From NCBI RefSeq assembly GCF_021729865.1, contig NZ_CP063400.1:868001-932000 (forward strand): a stretch of 64,000 bases of DNA, in the 5' to 3' direction. This document shows, piece after piece, positions 1 through 9,458 of this stretch (within the stretch, counting starts at the first letter, position 1; each line of letters starts with the position of its first letter). The DNA is from Hydrogenophaga sp. SL48. GTDB taxonomy: Bacteria > Pseudomonadota > Gammaproteobacteria > Burkholderiales > Burkholderiaceae_C. The position numbers were made by a program, and so were the translations under genes. The notes beneath the pieces were generated by a model that was not told the DNA's origin, made no database searches, and was given only the letters and a program-made list of their open reading frames with translations.

Positions 1-679
1 GCAGGCCGATCCGGGCATGAGCTTCACCGACAAGTTGCGCGCTTCCAGCGAGCTGATCCCGGTGGTGCTGCTCATCGGCGGCGTGATCGGCTCGATCTAC
101 GTCGGCGTGGCCACCGCCACCGAGGCGGCCGCCATCGGCGTGGTCGGTTCGCTGATGCTGTCGGCGTACCAGAAGTCGCTCAACTGGCAGAACTTCAAGG
201 ACGCGTTGCTGGGCGCCACCCGCCTGTACTGCATGATGGCGCTGATCCTCGCTGGGGCGGCTTTCCTCACGCTGTCCATGGGCTACATCGGCCTGCCGCG
301 CCACCTGGCCGAGTGGGTGGGGTCGCTGGGCCTGTCGCCGGGCCTGCTGCTGATCGCGCTGGCGCTGTTCTTCATCCTGCTGGGTTGTTTCCTCGACGGC
401 ATCTCCATGATCGTACTGACCATGGGCGTGCTGATCCCGACGGTGCAGGCCGCGGGCATCGACCTGATCTGGTTCGGCATCTTCATCGTCATCGTGGTGG
501 AGATGGCGCAGATCACGCCGCCGGTGGGCTTCAACCTGTTTGTGCTGCAGGGCATGACCAAGCGCGAGATCAACTGGATCGCCAGCGTCTGCATGCCGTA
601 CTTCTTCCTCATGGTGCTGGCCGTGTGCCTGCTCTGGTGGTTCCCGCAGATCGTGATGTGGCTGCCGGGGCGGATGTGA
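1..679 (+). CDS. TRAP transporter large permease (DctM family), C-terminal part
   Basis: The reading frame is open from the window edge, so the true start lies upstream; about 225 C-terminal residues are visible. It is a very hydrophobic protein with at least five membrane segments. The segment IFIVIVVEMAQITPPVGFNL carries the ITPPVGxNLF motif typical of DctM/SiaM large permeases of tripartite ATP-independent periplasmic transporters, which take up organic acids driven by an ion gradient with a periplasmic binding protein and a small permease. Those partners would lie upstream, outside the window. It ends 3 bp before the convergent oxidase gene. The substrate cannot be told from this part. 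Confidence 0.93.
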   Translation, partial: QADPGMSFTDKLRASSELIPVVLLIGGVIGSIYVGVATATEAAAIGVVGSLMLSAYQKSLNWQNFKDALLGATRLYCMMALILAGAAFLTLSMGYIGLPRHLAEWVGSLGLSPGLLLIALALFFILLGCFLDGISMIVLTMGVLIPTVQAAGIDLIWFGIFIVIVVEMAQITPPVGFNLFVLQGMTKREINWIASVCMPYFFLMVLAVCLLWWFPQIVMWLPGRM

Positions 680-682
680 ACC

Positions 683-1951
683 TCATGACCGCAGGAAACG
701 CTGCGGCCTGAACGGGTGCGGGTCGAGGGTGGTGGGCTCGCCCAGCATGAGCTGCGCCAGCAACTCGCCGGTGCCCGGCCCGCTGGAAAAGCCGATGTGC
801 TGGTGGCCCAGCGCCAGCCAGACCCCGGCCTGACCGGGGCACTCGCCGACCATCGGTCGGCTGTCCGGCAGGGTGGGACGGCTGCCCAGCCAGTCGGGTT
901 CAGCGGTGCGTTCACCCAGCGCCACCGCCTCGCGCGCGGCCCGCTCGGCGGCGTCCAGCTGCGCCGGCCGAGACGGCGCGTGTTGTGCGTTCAGCTCCAC
1001 CCCGGTGGTCAGCCGCAGCCCTTGCGCCATGGGCGCGAGCACGTAGCCGGCGGCGGTGTCGTACACCGGCCGGTTGATTGCCGCGCCATTCGCTGGCGTG
1101 AAGTGCCTGTGGTAGCCGCGCTCGAAGCCCATGGGCAGCTTCAGTCCGACATGCTGTCGAAGGAAATCGCGCGACCACGGGCCGAGCGCGATCACCACGT
1201 GATCGGCACGCAGGGCGCGCCCATCGGACGTGCCGATGGACCAACCACCGTTGTCTCGTTGCAGCTGTGTGGCCTCGGTGGTCTGCAGCTGCCCGCCGAG
1301 TTCCACCAGCCAGCGCGCGTAGGCGCGCACCAGCTCACCCGGGCTGTCGACCGAGCTGGCGTCTTTCACCCACAGGGCCCTGCGGAAGATGGGCTGCAGG
1401 TGCGGCTCCAGATCGTGCAGTTCGTGTGCGCCCAGTTCGGCGGTGGCCACGCCGAAGCGGGCCAGCGTCTCGCGCCCGAAAGCGCCCGATTGGAAGCCGG
1501 CTTCGCTGCGGTAGAGGAACAGCCAGCCCTCGTCACGGCGGCGGTGCGCGACACCGGTCGCGTCCATCCACCGGCGGTGCACGGTGCCGGATTGACGGAT
1601 GAGGGCGTCCAGCGCGGTCGTGGTCTCGCGAAAGGCCTGCTCCCGCGCATGGGACAGGAACGACAGACCCCAGCGCCATTGGCTCATCATCGCCAGCGGG
1701 TTGTAGCGAAAGCCCGGGCTGCGCCCGCGCAGCAGACCCGGCAATTGAGGCCACAGCCGGGGGTGGTTGAACGGCATGAGCGAGCTGCGCGCCAGCACGC
1801 CGGCGTTGCCGTGCGAAGTCGCAGCGCCCGGCCCCAGCGGGTCGACCACGGTCACGGCCAGGCCGCGCTGGCGCAACGAGAGCGCGCAGGCGATGCCCAC
1901 CATGCCCGCGCCCAGCACCACCACCTGTTGTCCCAGCCTTGCACGCGTCAT
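683..1951 (-). CDS. FAD-dependent oxidoreductase, D-amino acid dehydrogenase (DadA)-like
   Basis: A 422-residue protein with an N-terminal dinucleotide-binding fold (VVLGAGMVGIACALSLRQRG, about residues 11-30) and a C-terminal FAD motif (DSRPMVGECP, then GHQHIGFSSGPGTGELLAQL), the plan of the DAO/DadA family that oxidatively deaminates D- or N-substituted amino acids. The length fits DadA (about 415-435). It is convergent with the TRAP permease and diverges from an Asp/Glu racemase-like gene, whose start lies about 47 bp away, so a D-amino acid or imino acid substrate is plausible. The exact substrate is not visible. Confidence 0.92.
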   Translation of the reverse strand: MTRARLGQQVVVLGAGMVGIACALSLRQRGLAVTVVDPLGPGAATSHGNAGVLARSSLMPFNHPRLWPQLPGLLRGRSPGFRYNPLAMMSQWRWGLSFLSHAREQAFRETTTALDALIRQSGTVHRRWMDATGVAHRRRDEGWLFLYRSEAGFQSGAFGRETLARFGVATAELGAHELHDLEPHLQPIFRRALWVKDASSVDSPGELVRAYARWLVELGGQLQTTEATQLQRDNGGWSIGTSDGRALRADHVVIALGPWSRDFLRQHVGLKLPMGFERGYHRHFTPANGAAINRPVYDTAAGYVLAPMAQGLRLTTGVELNAQHAPSRPAQLDAAERAAREAVALGERTAEPDWLGSRPTLPDSRPMVGECPGQAGVWLALGHQHIGFSSGPGTGELLAQLMLGEPTTLDPHPFRPQRFLRS

Positions 1952-1998
1952 GCTTCAATGTTCCCATCGTTGGTGTTTTCAACCCGCAGCTTATCGCC

Positions 1999-2688
1999 AT
2001 GAAGGACACGAAGACCGAAGCCGAAAGATGTCTGGGCGTCATCATGCTGGACACGCGTTTCCCGCGCCCGCCGGGCGACATCGGCAGCCCGGACACCTGG
2101 GCACGCGCCGGCATCCCGGTGCGCTTCATCACAGTGCCGGGGGCTTCGGCCCGGCGGGTGGTGCAGACCCAAGACCCGGCGCTGCTTGGACCTTTCGCAG
2201 ACGCTGCAAGATCGCTGGCGCACCAGGGCGCCCGACTGATCACCACCAGTTGCGGCTTTCTGGCCGCGTGGCAAGCCGAGCTGCAGGCGGCGGTGGACGT
2301 GCCTGTGATCACCTCCAGCCTGTTGCAATGCGCCAGCATGGCGTCGCCGGGCATCGTCACGTTCGACGCCGCCTCGCTGCACGCCGATCTGCTGCATCGC
2401 GCGGGCGTCCCGGCGGGCACGCCCGTGGAAGGGCTGCAACCAGGGTGCGAACTGCAATCGCGCATCCTGAGCGACGACACCGTGTTGGATTTACGACAGG
2501 CGTCAGAGGACGTGGTGGACGCGGCGGTGCGACTGGTGGCGAGGCATCCCGAGGTGGAGCAGGTGGTGCTGGAGTGCACCAACATGCCGCCGTACCGAAG
2601 CGCCGTGGCCCAGGCCACCGGGCGACCGGTGCACGACCTGGAAACCTTGCTGCTGAAAGCCTGGAACGAGCAGCGGGTCAAACACTGA
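1999..2688 (+). CDS. aspartate/glutamate racemase family protein
   Basis: I start at 1999 (MKDTKTEAER, 229 residues); a longer reading from 1939 would overlap the start of the divergent oxidase and lacks family character. Two cysteines in racemase-like contexts are visible: C85 in TTSCGFL and C193 in LECTNMPPY. These correspond to the paired catalytic Cys of the Asp/Glu/hydantoin racemase and maleate isomerase superfamily. The gene lies divergent to a DadA-like oxidase, which suggests joint use of a D-amino acid. Closer subfamily (racemase, arylmalonate decarboxylase-like or maleate isomerase-like) cannot be decided here. Confidence 0.85.
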   Translation: MKDTKTEAERCLGVIMLDTRFPRPPGDIGSPDTWARAGIPVRFITVPGASARRVVQTQDPALLGPFADAARSLAHQGARLITTSCGFLAAWQAELQAAVDVPVITSSLLQCASMASPGIVTFDAASLHADLLHRAGVPAGTPVEGLQPGCELQSRILSDDTVLDLRQASEDVVDAAVRLVARHPEVEQVVLECTNMPPYRSAVAQATGRPVHDLETLLLKAWNEQRVKH

Positions 2689-2705
2689 CTCACCGTAGAG
2701 GGGAA

Positions 2706-2796
2706 GCCCAACCCAGAACGCCGCGCAACCGGCTTTGCCGGGCCGCCAGCGTTGCCCTCTGGGGGGTTGACGCGCCGCAGGCGCGGCGCGGGGGGA
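2706..2796 (-). repeat. gene-end GC-rich repeat element, copy A (3' of lapB)
   Basis: It starts directly after the lapB stop codon and is read in the lapB direction. A C-run and a CG-rich hairpin are followed by CAACGCTGG, the stem CCGGCAAAGCCGG, then GGCGTTCTGGG. It aligns along almost its full length with the copies at 28469 and 46779. The outer arms AACGCT/GGCGTT pair with one G-T wobble. It also fills the gap between lapB and the convergent racemase gene. Confidence 0.85.
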
Positions 2797-3936
2797 TCAC
2801 AGCTCCTCTACGCGCCGCGCCGGGTAGCTGTCCCAGCTCTGGCAACCCGGGCAATGCCAGAAGTGCTGCCGCGCCTCGAAGCCGCAGGCAGCGCAACGGT
2901 AACGTTTGAGCGGCGCGCTGGCCTGTTCCAGTGCAGCCTGCACCCGCTTCTGGGCAGTGGGGTCGGAGAGTGTCTCGCCGCCCAGCCATTTCGTGGCGAT
3001 CACCAGCGAAGGTTCTCGCTCCAGGTGGGCGAGGTAGTGGGATCGCGCGGCATCCGGGCTCAGGTGCGCCAGGGCTTCGGTGATGTCCAGCGAAGGCGCG
3101 TGGGCCTGTGCCGTGTGCAGCAGCTGGAGGGCCTCCGCCTGGCGCCCGACCAGTTTGGACAGGTCGGCCAGTGGTTGGGCCGCCAGCGGCATGCCTTGAG
3201 GCGCCTCGGTGGCCATTTGCTTCAAGGTGTCCATGGCCCCCGACGTGTCGCCCTGCTGGGCCTTGAGCGCCGAGAGCGCCAGCCAGCCCCGTGCCTGTTG
3301 AGGCGCCCGGTCCACGGCCTTGCCGAGCAGGCGCAGGGCTTCGGTGGCGTCGCCTTTGCTCTGGGCCAGCTCGGCCTCTTCGCACAGGTAGTGGGACAGG
3401 CGCGGGCTGAAGCTGCCCTGGTTGGCGTTTTCCAGCCGCTGGGCAATCGCCTGGGCCTGGGGCCAGTCGCGCGAGCGCTCGCTGATGGCGAGCAGCGCTA
3501 GCAGGGCCTCGCCTTCGAAGGCAGAACCATCGAGCTTGTGCAACGCCGACTCGGCACGGTCCAGCAGACCCGCCTTCAGGAAATCGAGCGCCAAGGCGTG
3601 CTGGGCGCGGTCGCGGTCCTTGCGGTCGAGGTCGGCGCGCGCGAGCAGGTGTTCGTGAACCCGGACAGCGCGGTCATAGTCCCCTCGGCGGCGGAACAGG
3701 TTGCCCAGCGCAAAGTGCAACTCGGCCGTGTCGGGGTCCCGCTGGACCGCCTCGATGAAGGCGTCGATGGCCTGGTCCTGCTGCTCGTTCAGCAGGTGGT
3801 TCAGGCCCCGGAAATAGGCCTTCGGCGTCTGCCGGCTTTCCATGCGCCACTGGCGCAGGTCCAGGCGCGAAGCGACCCAGCCGAGCGCGAACGCCAGAGG
3901 CAGGCCCCACAGGAGCCAGGTGAGATCAAGATCCAT
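2797..3936 (-). CDS. lapB: lipopolysaccharide assembly protein LapB (YciM)
   Basis: A 379-residue protein, the usual length of LapB. It has one N-terminal membrane anchor (DLTWLLWGLPLAFALGWVAS), a long series of TPR helices on the cytoplasmic side, and a C-terminal rubredoxin-like zinc knuckle (CAACGF ... CPGCQSW). In the family it binds FtsH and sets the rate of LpxC breakdown, balancing LPS and phospholipid synthesis. The start MDLDLTW is chosen because the anchor follows at once; the in-frame extension upstream overlaps lapA further and is proline/arginine noise. It overlaps the end of lapA by 11 bp, so the two are co-translated. Confidence 0.95.
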   Translation of the reverse strand: MDLDLTWLLWGLPLAFALGWVASRLDLRQWRMESRQTPKAYFRGLNHLLNEQQDQAIDAFIEAVQRDPDTAELHFALGNLFRRRGDYDRAVRVHEHLLARADLDRKDRDRAQHALALDFLKAGLLDRAESALHKLDGSAFEGEALLALLAISERSRDWPQAQAIAQRLENANQGSFSPRLSHYLCEEAELAQSKGDATEALRLLGKAVDRAPQQARGWLALSALKAQQGDTSGAMDTLKQMATEAPQGMPLAAQPLADLSKLVGRQAEALQLLHTAQAHAPSLDITEALAHLSPDAARSHYLAHLEREPSLVIATKWLGGETLSDPTAQKRVQAALEQASAPLKRYRCAACGFEARQHFWHCPGCQSWDSYPARRVEEL

Positions 3937-4222
3937 GGGCAGGGGTCTGGGGAGGGCCGACAGCGTCAGGGACGGTGGGCAGCGGCGCCACGACCGTGGG
4001 GGCGGGACGGCGCTGTTTGCGTGCACGCAGCCACAGCGGCAGCATCACCAGGACGCCCAGCACCACGCCCAGCAGCAGCACACACAGCAAGACCAGCACC
4101 AGTGGTGCCTGCCAGCTGACACCGAAGAACAGGTGCAGCGTGACGGGTGCCTGGTTGTTCAGCGCGAAGGCGAACAGCACAAAAAAAATGGCTGCGTTGA
4201 GCAGCCACATCAGGTATTTCAA
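3926..4222 (-). CDS. lapA: LapA family inner membrane protein (DUF1049)
   Basis: A 98-residue protein with two membrane helices (residues about 3-22 and 40-64) followed by a basic tail (LWLRARKQRR). Small size, the NNQAPVTLHLFFG stretch between the helices and the position just before lapB identify the LapA/YciS family. It is thought to assist LapB in LPS assembly control. It lies 33 bp downstream of ihfB in the same direction. Confidence 0.93.
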   Translation of the reverse strand: MKYLMWLLNAAIFFVLFAFALNNQAPVTLHLFFGVSWQAPLVLVLLCVLLLGVVLGVLVMLPLWLRARKQRRPAPTVVAPLPTVPDAVGPPQTPAHGS

Positions 4223-4255
4223 ATCATCCCCTCTGTGGTGGGGCGATTGTAGCGA

Positions 4256-4576
4256 TCAGGTCGGCGTCTTCGGCTCGCGGCCCAGGATCTCGGCGGTCTT
4301 CTTGTCCACCTCTTCGCGCAGGGCCTTGCCTGGCTTGAAATGGGGGACGCGCTTCTCCGGGATCATCACGCTCTCGCCCGAACGCGGATTGCGTCCGATG
4401 CGGGGTGAGCGGCGGTTCACGGAAAAGCTGCCAAAACCCCGGATTTCGATCCGGTGGCCTTTGACCAAAGCCTCGCCCATCGCGTCGAGGATCGCCTTGA
4501 CGGCAAATTCGGCATCGCGGTGGGTGAGCTGGCTGAACTTGGCCGAAAGTGCTTCGACGAGGTCGCTGCGGGTCAT
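4256..4576 (-). CDS. ihfB: integration host factor subunit beta
   Basis: A 106-residue HU/IHF-fold protein. The helical body starts [10 protein letters not shown] and the DNA-inserting arm carries the signature [20 protein letters not shown], with the RNP intercalating proline, then [11 protein letters not shown]. With IhfA it forms the sharp DNA-bending heterodimer used in sigma-54 promoters, recombination and replication. Its place between rpsA and lapA is the conserved proteobacterial arrangement. The tail is somewhat longer than E. coli IhfB (94 residues), as in other Burkholderiales. Confidence 0.97.
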   Translation of the reverse strand: MTRSDLVEALSAKFSQLTHRDAEFAVKAILDAMGEALVKGHRIEIRGFGSFSVNRRSPRIGRNPRSGESVMIPEKRVPHFKPGKALREEVDKKTAEILGREPKTPT

Positions 4577-4618
4577 GTCTGAATCGAACCGTGTTCGGGT
4601 CTGGATGGCGCATCACAG

Positions 4619-4645
4619 GGCTGGCGCGCAGGGTGCGCGCCAGCC
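4619..4645. other. 12-bp perfect hairpin between rpsA and ihfB
   Basis: GGCTGGCGCGCA at 4619-4630 pairs perfectly with TGCGCGCCAGCC at 4634-4645 across a three-base GGG loop. In the transcribed (minus) direction it lies 14 bp after the rpsA stop and 42 bp before ihfB. No T-run follows, so it is not a classical terminator. A role as RNA processing or 3'-end stabiliser for the abundant rpsA message is an inference. Confidence 0.6.
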
Positions 4646-4659
4646 ACTGATCAGGCTTC

Positions 4660-6342
4660 TCAGTTGTTGTTGTCCAGCTTGGCGCGCAGCAGGGCGCCCA
4701 GGCTGGTGGTGCCGGCGTTTTCACGGGCCGACTGCTGGCTCAGGGTCTGCATGGCTTCGTTCTGGTCGGCCATGTCCTTGGCCTTGATCGACAGCTGGAT
4801 GTTGCGGGTCTTGCGATCCACGTTCATCACCACGGTCGTGACTTCGTCGCCTTCTTTCAGCACGTTGCGCGCGTCTTCCACGCGGTCACGGCTGATTTCG
4901 GAGGCACGCAGGTAGCCCAGCACGTCTTCGCCCAGATCGATCTCGGCACCCTTGGCGTCCACGGTCTTGACCTTGCCGGTCACGATGGAGCCCTTGTCGT
5001 TCACCGACACGAAGGTCGTGAACGGGTCGCCGTCGAGCTGCTTGATGCCCAGAGAGATGCGTTCGCGCTCAACGTCGATGGCCAACACGATGGCTTCGAC
5101 TTCCTGGCCCTTCTTGAAGTTGCGCACGGCGGCTTCGCCGGTTTCGTTCCAGGACAGGTCGGACAGGTGCACCAGACCGTCGATGCCGGCGGCCAGGCCG
5201 ACGAACACGCCGAAGTCGGTGATCGACTTGATCGGGCCCTTGACGCGGTCACCGCGCTTGGTGCCTTCAGCGAACTCGTGCCAGGGGTTGGCGCGGCACT
5301 GCTTCATGCCCAGGGAGATGCGGCGCTTGTCTTCGTCGATGTCGAGCACCATGACTTCGACTTCGTCGCCCAGCGACACCAGCTTGGACGGGGCCACGTT
5401 CTTGTTGGTCCAGTCCATTTCGGAGACGTGCACCAGGCCTTCGATGCCCGGCTCCAGTTCAACGAACGCGCCGTAGTCGGCGATGTTGGTGATCTTGCCG
5501 AACATGCGCGTGCCTTGCGGGTAGCGGCGGCCAACGCCCATCCAGGGGTCGTCGCCCATCTGCTTCAGACCCAGGGAAACGCGGTGCTTCTCGGTGTCGA
5601 ACTTCAGGATCTTGGCGGTGATTTCCTGACCAGCCGTCACCACTTCGCTCGGGTGACGGACACGGCGCCACGCCATGTCGGTGATGTGCAGCAGGCCGTC
5701 GATACCGCCCAGGTCCACGAACGCACCGTATTCGGTGATGTTCTTGACCACGCCGTTGACGATGGCGCCTTCTTTCAGCGTGTCCATCAGCTTGGCGCGC
5801 TCTTCGCCCATGGAGGCTTCCACCACGGCACGGCGGCTCAGCACCACGTTGTTGCGCTTGCGGTCGAGCTTGATGACCTTGAATTCCAGGGTCTTGTTTT
5901 CGTAAGGCGTGAGGTCCTTGGTCGGACGGCTGTCGACCAGCGAGCCCGGCAGGAAGGCGCTGATGCCGTTGACCATGACCTTGAGGCCGCCCTTGACCTT
6001 GCTGGAGGTCGTGCCGGTGACGAAATCGCCGGATTCGAGGGCCTTTTCCAGGGCCATCCACGAGGCCAGGCGCTTGGCCTTGTCGCGCGACAGCAGGGTG
6101 TCACCGAAGCCGTTTTCCACGGAGTCGATGGCGACGGAGACGAAGTCGCCGACCTGCACTTCGAGTTCGCCCAGGTCGTTCTTGAATTCGGCGAGCGGCA
6201 CATAGGCTTCGGACTTCAGACCGGCGTTGACCACCACGTGGTTGTGTTCGATGCGAACGACTTCCGCAGTGATGACTTCGCCCGAGCGCATTTCGGCGCG
6301 TTTCAGGGACTCTTCGAAGAGGGCGGCAAAAGATTCAGACAT
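4660..6342 (-). CDS. rpsA: 30S ribosomal protein S1
   Basis: A 560-residue protein starting [20 protein letters not shown], with six S1/OB-fold repeats; repeats 3-6 show the recurring GxVKxI.xYGAFVDL..GIDGLVHxSD pattern (for example [20 protein letters not shown]). It binds mRNA upstream of the start codon and delivers it to the 30S subunit. The start at 6342 is chosen because the family begins MSESFA; six more residues are open upstream. The order cmk-rpsA-ihfB is the classic proteobacterial one. Confidence 0.98.
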   Translation of the reverse strand: MSESFAALFEESLKRAEMRSGEVITAEVVRIEHNHVVVNAGLKSEAYVPLAEFKNDLGELEVQVGDFVSVAIDSVENGFGDTLLSRDKAKRLASWMALEKALESGDFVTGTTSSKVKGGLKVMVNGISAFLPGSLVDSRPTKDLTPYENKTLEFKVIKLDRKRNNVVLSRRAVVEASMGEERAKLMDTLKEGAIVNGVVKNITEYGAFVDLGGIDGLLHITDMAWRRVRHPSEVVTAGQEITAKILKFDTEKHRVSLGLKQMGDDPWMGVGRRYPQGTRMFGKITNIADYGAFVELEPGIEGLVHVSEMDWTNKNVAPSKLVSLGDEVEVMVLDIDEDKRRISLGMKQCRANPWHEFAEGTKRGDRVKGPIKSITDFGVFVGLAAGIDGLVHLSDLSWNETGEAAVRNFKKGQEVEAIVLAIDVERERISLGIKQLDGDPFTTFVSVNDKGSIVTGKVKTVDAKGAEIDLGEDVLGYLRASEISRDRVEDARNVLKEGDEVTTVVMNVDRKTRNIQLSIKAKDMADQNEAMQTLSQQSARENAGTTSLGALLRAKLDNNN

Positions 6343-6507
6343 GCAGTTTCCTAGAGCCACTCAGCGTCGGGGCGCAGCACCGGTTGTACGGTGGGCGCGG
6401 GTTCGACGGATGAGCGGCGTTGACGTGCGGTACGAGGTACCGCGGGGTTAAGTGAAAGAACCATTCGGCCTGCGGGCAGTGAGCGCCCGGCGGTGCCGTC
6501 TGGGCCA

Positions 6508-8541
6508 TCAGGGACGGTGTTTCCAGCTGCCTGAAAACACCGTTTTGCCTTGCCACCAGTCCAGCACCTGCAACACCGACTGTTCGATGGTGAGCGCTGA
6601 GTTGTCCAGCAACAAGGCATCTTCGGCCGGCTTCAGCGGTGCGTGGGCGCGGGATGTGTCCCGCAGGTCGCGCGCCGCCAAGTCGGCCAAAAGACTGTCG
6701 ATGTTAGCAGCAAATCCCTTTGAAATCAACTGCTTATGCCGTCTTTGCGCGCGTTGTTCGGCGCTGGCGGTCAAATACACCTTCAGTGGTGCGTCCGGGA
6801 AGATCACCGTGCCCATGTCGCGCCCGTCGGCGACCAGGCCGGGCAGGCGCCGGAAGCTCAGCTGCAAGGCATGCAGCGCGGATCGAACCTCCGGATGCTG
6901 GGACACCCTGGAGGCCATGCCTCCGGTGGACTCCAGCCGCAAGGGGTCGGTGATGTCGCGACCGGCGAGGTACACCCGGTGATCCCGAAACACCAGGGGC
7001 AGCTGTGCGGCCAGCCGGGCCAGGGCGGGTTGGTCGTCCAGATCGATGCCCGCGTCCTGCGCCGCGAGGGCGGTGGCCCGGTACAGGGCGCCCGAGTCGA
7101 GCAATTGGTAACCCAGCCGCTGGGCCACTTCAGAGGCCAGCGTTCCCTTGCCAGATGCCGTGGGTCCGTCGATGCAGATCACCGGTATGGCATGGGTCGG
7201 CGTGTGGCTCACGTCGAAGAGGGTCTCGAAGTAGTCGGGGAAGGTCTTGGCCACGCATTTCGGGTCTTCGATCCGCACCGGCAGAGCGCCCGGATTGAAG
7301 GCCGCGAGCGAGAAGCACATGGCCACGCGGTGGTCGTCGTAGGTGTGGATGCTTCCCGTGCTCCATTGCGTGGGGGGCGTGATGCGGAGGAAGTCAGCCC
7401 CTTCTTCGACCTTGGCGCCGAACTTGCGGCACTCGGTTGCCATGGCGGCGATCCGGTCGGTTTCCTTGACCCGCCAGCTGGCGATGTTGCGCAAGGTGGT
7501 GGTGCCATCGGCGTAGAGCGCCATGACGGCCAGCGTCATGGCCGCGTCGGGGATGTGGTTGCAGTCCAGGTCGATGGCCTTGAGGGGCCAGGCGCCGCGC
7601 CGGATGTGCAGGCGGTTGGCTTCGCCCGTCACGTCGGCCCCCATCAAGCGGGCGGCTTCGACGAAGCGGATGTCGCCCTGGATCGACGAGAGCCCCACGC
7701 CTTCGATGGTGATGCCCTGGGTGCCGGGTGTGGCGGCGGCAATGGCGCCCAGCGCAATGAAGTAGCTGGCCGAAGAGGCATCGCCTTCGACGTGGATCAG
7801 GCCGGGCGAGCGGTATCGGCAACCCGCAGGGATGGTGAAACGTGACCAGCCATCGCGCTGCACCGTGACGCCAAAGCGTTCCAGCAGATTGAGCGTGATC
7901 TCGATGTAGGGCTTGGAGATCAGCTCTCCCACCACATCAATCACCACGTTGTGCGACGTGGCCACCAGCGGCAAGGCCAGCAGCAAGGCGGTGAGGAACT
8001 GGCTCGACACGTCGCCGCGCACGCGGATCGGCTGGTCCAGCTTCAGCGACTGTGGCGCCCCGTTGCCCAGGCGCAAGGGTGGGTAGCCCTCCTGTGCCGT
8101 GCAGTCCACAGGGCAGCCGAGTTGGCGCAGCGCGTCCACCAGATCGCCGATGGGGCGCTCGTGCATGCGAGCGACGCCGCTGAGGTCGAACTGGCCGCCC
8201 TGGGTGCTGGCAAGCAGCGCGAGCGCGGCGGTGAGCGGGCGCATCGCCGTGCCGGCATTGCCCAGAAAGAGGGGCGCCTGCTTGACGGGCAGCGCACCGC
8301 CCAGGCCGTGCACACGCAACACACCGTCGGCCTGCGGTTCGATGCGGCATCCCAGCTGGCCCAGGGCCGTCAGCATGACGCGCGTGTCGTCTGAATCCAG
8401 CAGATCGGCAATGTCGGTATGTCCGACGCTCAACGCTGCAAGCAAAAGCACGCGGTTGGAAATGCTCTTGGAACCGGGCAGGCGGACCGTGCCGCCTGCG
8501 CTGCTCAATGGCGGAAGATCAAGGTGTTCAATGGCGTACAT
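6508..8541 (-). CDS. aroA: fused 3-phosphoshikimate 1-carboxyvinyltransferase / cytidylate kinase
   Basis: One 677-residue open frame joins two complete enzymes. Residues 1 to about 445 are EPSP synthase: substrate-binding [29 protein letters not shown] (phosphoenolpyruvate loop) and the [19 protein letters not shown] region. From about residue 454 a cytidylate kinase begins with the P-loop [20 protein letters not shown], followed by LDSGALYR and [15 protein letters not shown]. It makes 5-enolpyruvylshikimate-3-phosphate and phosphorylates CMP/dCMP. It lies 16 bp downstream of tyrA and 165 bp upstream of rpsA. I see no break at the junction, so the fusion appears real; the same fusion is known in several Burkholderiales. 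Confidence 0.96.
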   Translation of the reverse strand: MYAIEHLDLPPLSSAGGTVRLPGSKSISNRVLLLAALSVGHTDIADLLDSDDTRVMLTALGQLGCRIEPQADGVLRVHGLGGALPVKQAPLFLGNAGTAMRPLTAALALLASTQGGQFDLSGVARMHERPIGDLVDALRQLGCPVDCTAQEGYPPLRLGNGAPQSLKLDQPIRVRGDVSSQFLTALLLALPLVATSHNVVIDVVGELISKPYIEITLNLLERFGVTVQRDGWSRFTIPAGCRYRSPGLIHVEGDASSASYFIALGAIAAATPGTQGITIEGVGLSSIQGDIRFVEAARLMGADVTGEANRLHIRRGAWPLKAIDLDCNHIPDAAMTLAVMALYADGTTTLRNIASWRVKETDRIAAMATECRKFGAKVEEGADFLRITPPTQWSTGSIHTYDDHRVAMCFSLAAFNPGALPVRIEDPKCVAKTFPDYFETLFDVSHTPTHAIPVICIDGPTASGKGTLASEVAQRLGYQLLDSGALYRATALAAQDAGIDLDDQPALARLAAQLPLVFRDHRVYLAGRDITDPLRLESTGGMASRVSQHPEVRSALHALQLSFRRLPGLVADGRDMGTVIFPDAPLKVYLTASAEQRAQRRHKQLISKGFAANIDSLLADLAARDLRDTSRAHAPLKPAEDALLLDNSALTIEQSVLQVLDWWQGKTVFSGSWKHRP

Positions 8542-8557
8542 GCGCGGCGGTCGATGC

Positions 8558-9457
8558 TCAGCTTTGCGGCTTGTGGGTGCTCATGCGCCAGTGGGATCGG
8601 GCGTGGCTGGCCTTTTCGATCAGCGATTCCAGGGCATCGGCATTGCCGGCGGAGATCGCCGTTTCGAAGGCGTGCAGGGCACGCTGGAAATGCCGGGACT
8701 GCGCAATCAGTTCCTCGCGGTTGGAGGCGAGGATGTCACGCCAGACGCTCGGGTCGCTCGCGGCGATGCGCGTGAAGTCCCGGAAACCGGGGCCGGCCAG
8801 CGACAGAAATGCCTTCGCCTGGGCCTGCCCCGTGATGCCGTTCATCAACGCGAATGCAATCATGTGTGGCAGGTGGCTCACGGCCGCGTAGGCCGCGTCG
8901 TGTGCCTCTGGCGACATCTGTTCCACCTGGCAGCCCAGCGCAGTCCACAACCGGGTGGCCTTGTCCAGCTGGGTAGTGAGTGTGCGTTCGATGGGCGTGA
9001 GGATGACCTGCCGGCCCGCGTACAGGTCGGCATCGGCGTGTTCCACGCCCGCCAGTTCCTTGCCCGTGATGGGGTGAGCGGGCACGAAGATGCCGACCTG
9101 ATCCTTGAGCACACGGCGCGCGGCGTCGATCACATCGCGTTTGGTCGAGCCCACGTCCATGATGAGGGTGTCGTTGCTCAACAGATGCCGGATGGCCTTG
9201 AAGGTCGCTTCGGTGGCCGCCACGGGCACCGCGACGAGGACCAGATCGGCGCCCGACACGGCCAGCAACGCCGACGGGGCTTCAATGTCGATCACCCCCA
9301 TCTGCCGGGCGCGCTCGGTGGTGGAAGGCGATTTGCTGTAGCCGACGACGCGCTTGACCAGGCCCGCTTTCTTCAGCGCCAGCGCGAAAGAGCCACCCAT
9401 CAGGCCGCACCCGATGAGGCCGAGTTGTTCGAATTTCAGAGGGGCAGGAGTGGCCAT
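8558..9457 (-). CDS. tyrA: prephenate dehydrogenase
   Basis: A 299-residue protein with an N-terminal NAD(P)-binding fold ([19 protein letters not shown], about residues 14-32) and the conserved VGSTKRDV and [14 protein letters not shown] motifs of prephenate/arogenate dehydrogenases. It converts prephenate to 4-hydroxyphenylpyruvate for tyrosine. The start MATPAPLKF at 9457 leaves one base after the pheA stop; a longer frame upstream overlaps pheA and is not family-like. It sits in the aromatic operon pheA-tyrA-aroA. Confidence 0.95.
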   Translation of the reverse strand: MATPAPLKFEQLGLIGCGLMGGSFALALKKAGLVKRVVGYSKSPSTTERARQMGVIDIEAPSALLAVSGADLVLVAVPVAATEATFKAIRHLLSNDTLIMDVGSTKRDVIDAARRVLKDQVGIFVPAHPITGKELAGVEHADADLYAGRQVILTPIERTLTTQLDKATRLWTALGCQVEQMSPEAHDAAYAAVSHLPHMIAFALMNGITGQAQAKAFLSLAGPGFRDFTRIAASDPSVWRDILASNREELIAQSRHFQRALHAFETAISAGNADALESLIEKASHARSHWRMSTHKPQS

Positions 9458-9458
9458 G

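Noticed and set aside
5167..6354. A 395-codon plus-strand frame over rpsA
   Set aside because: It lies inside a conserved rpsA gene and is low-complexity, a shadow.
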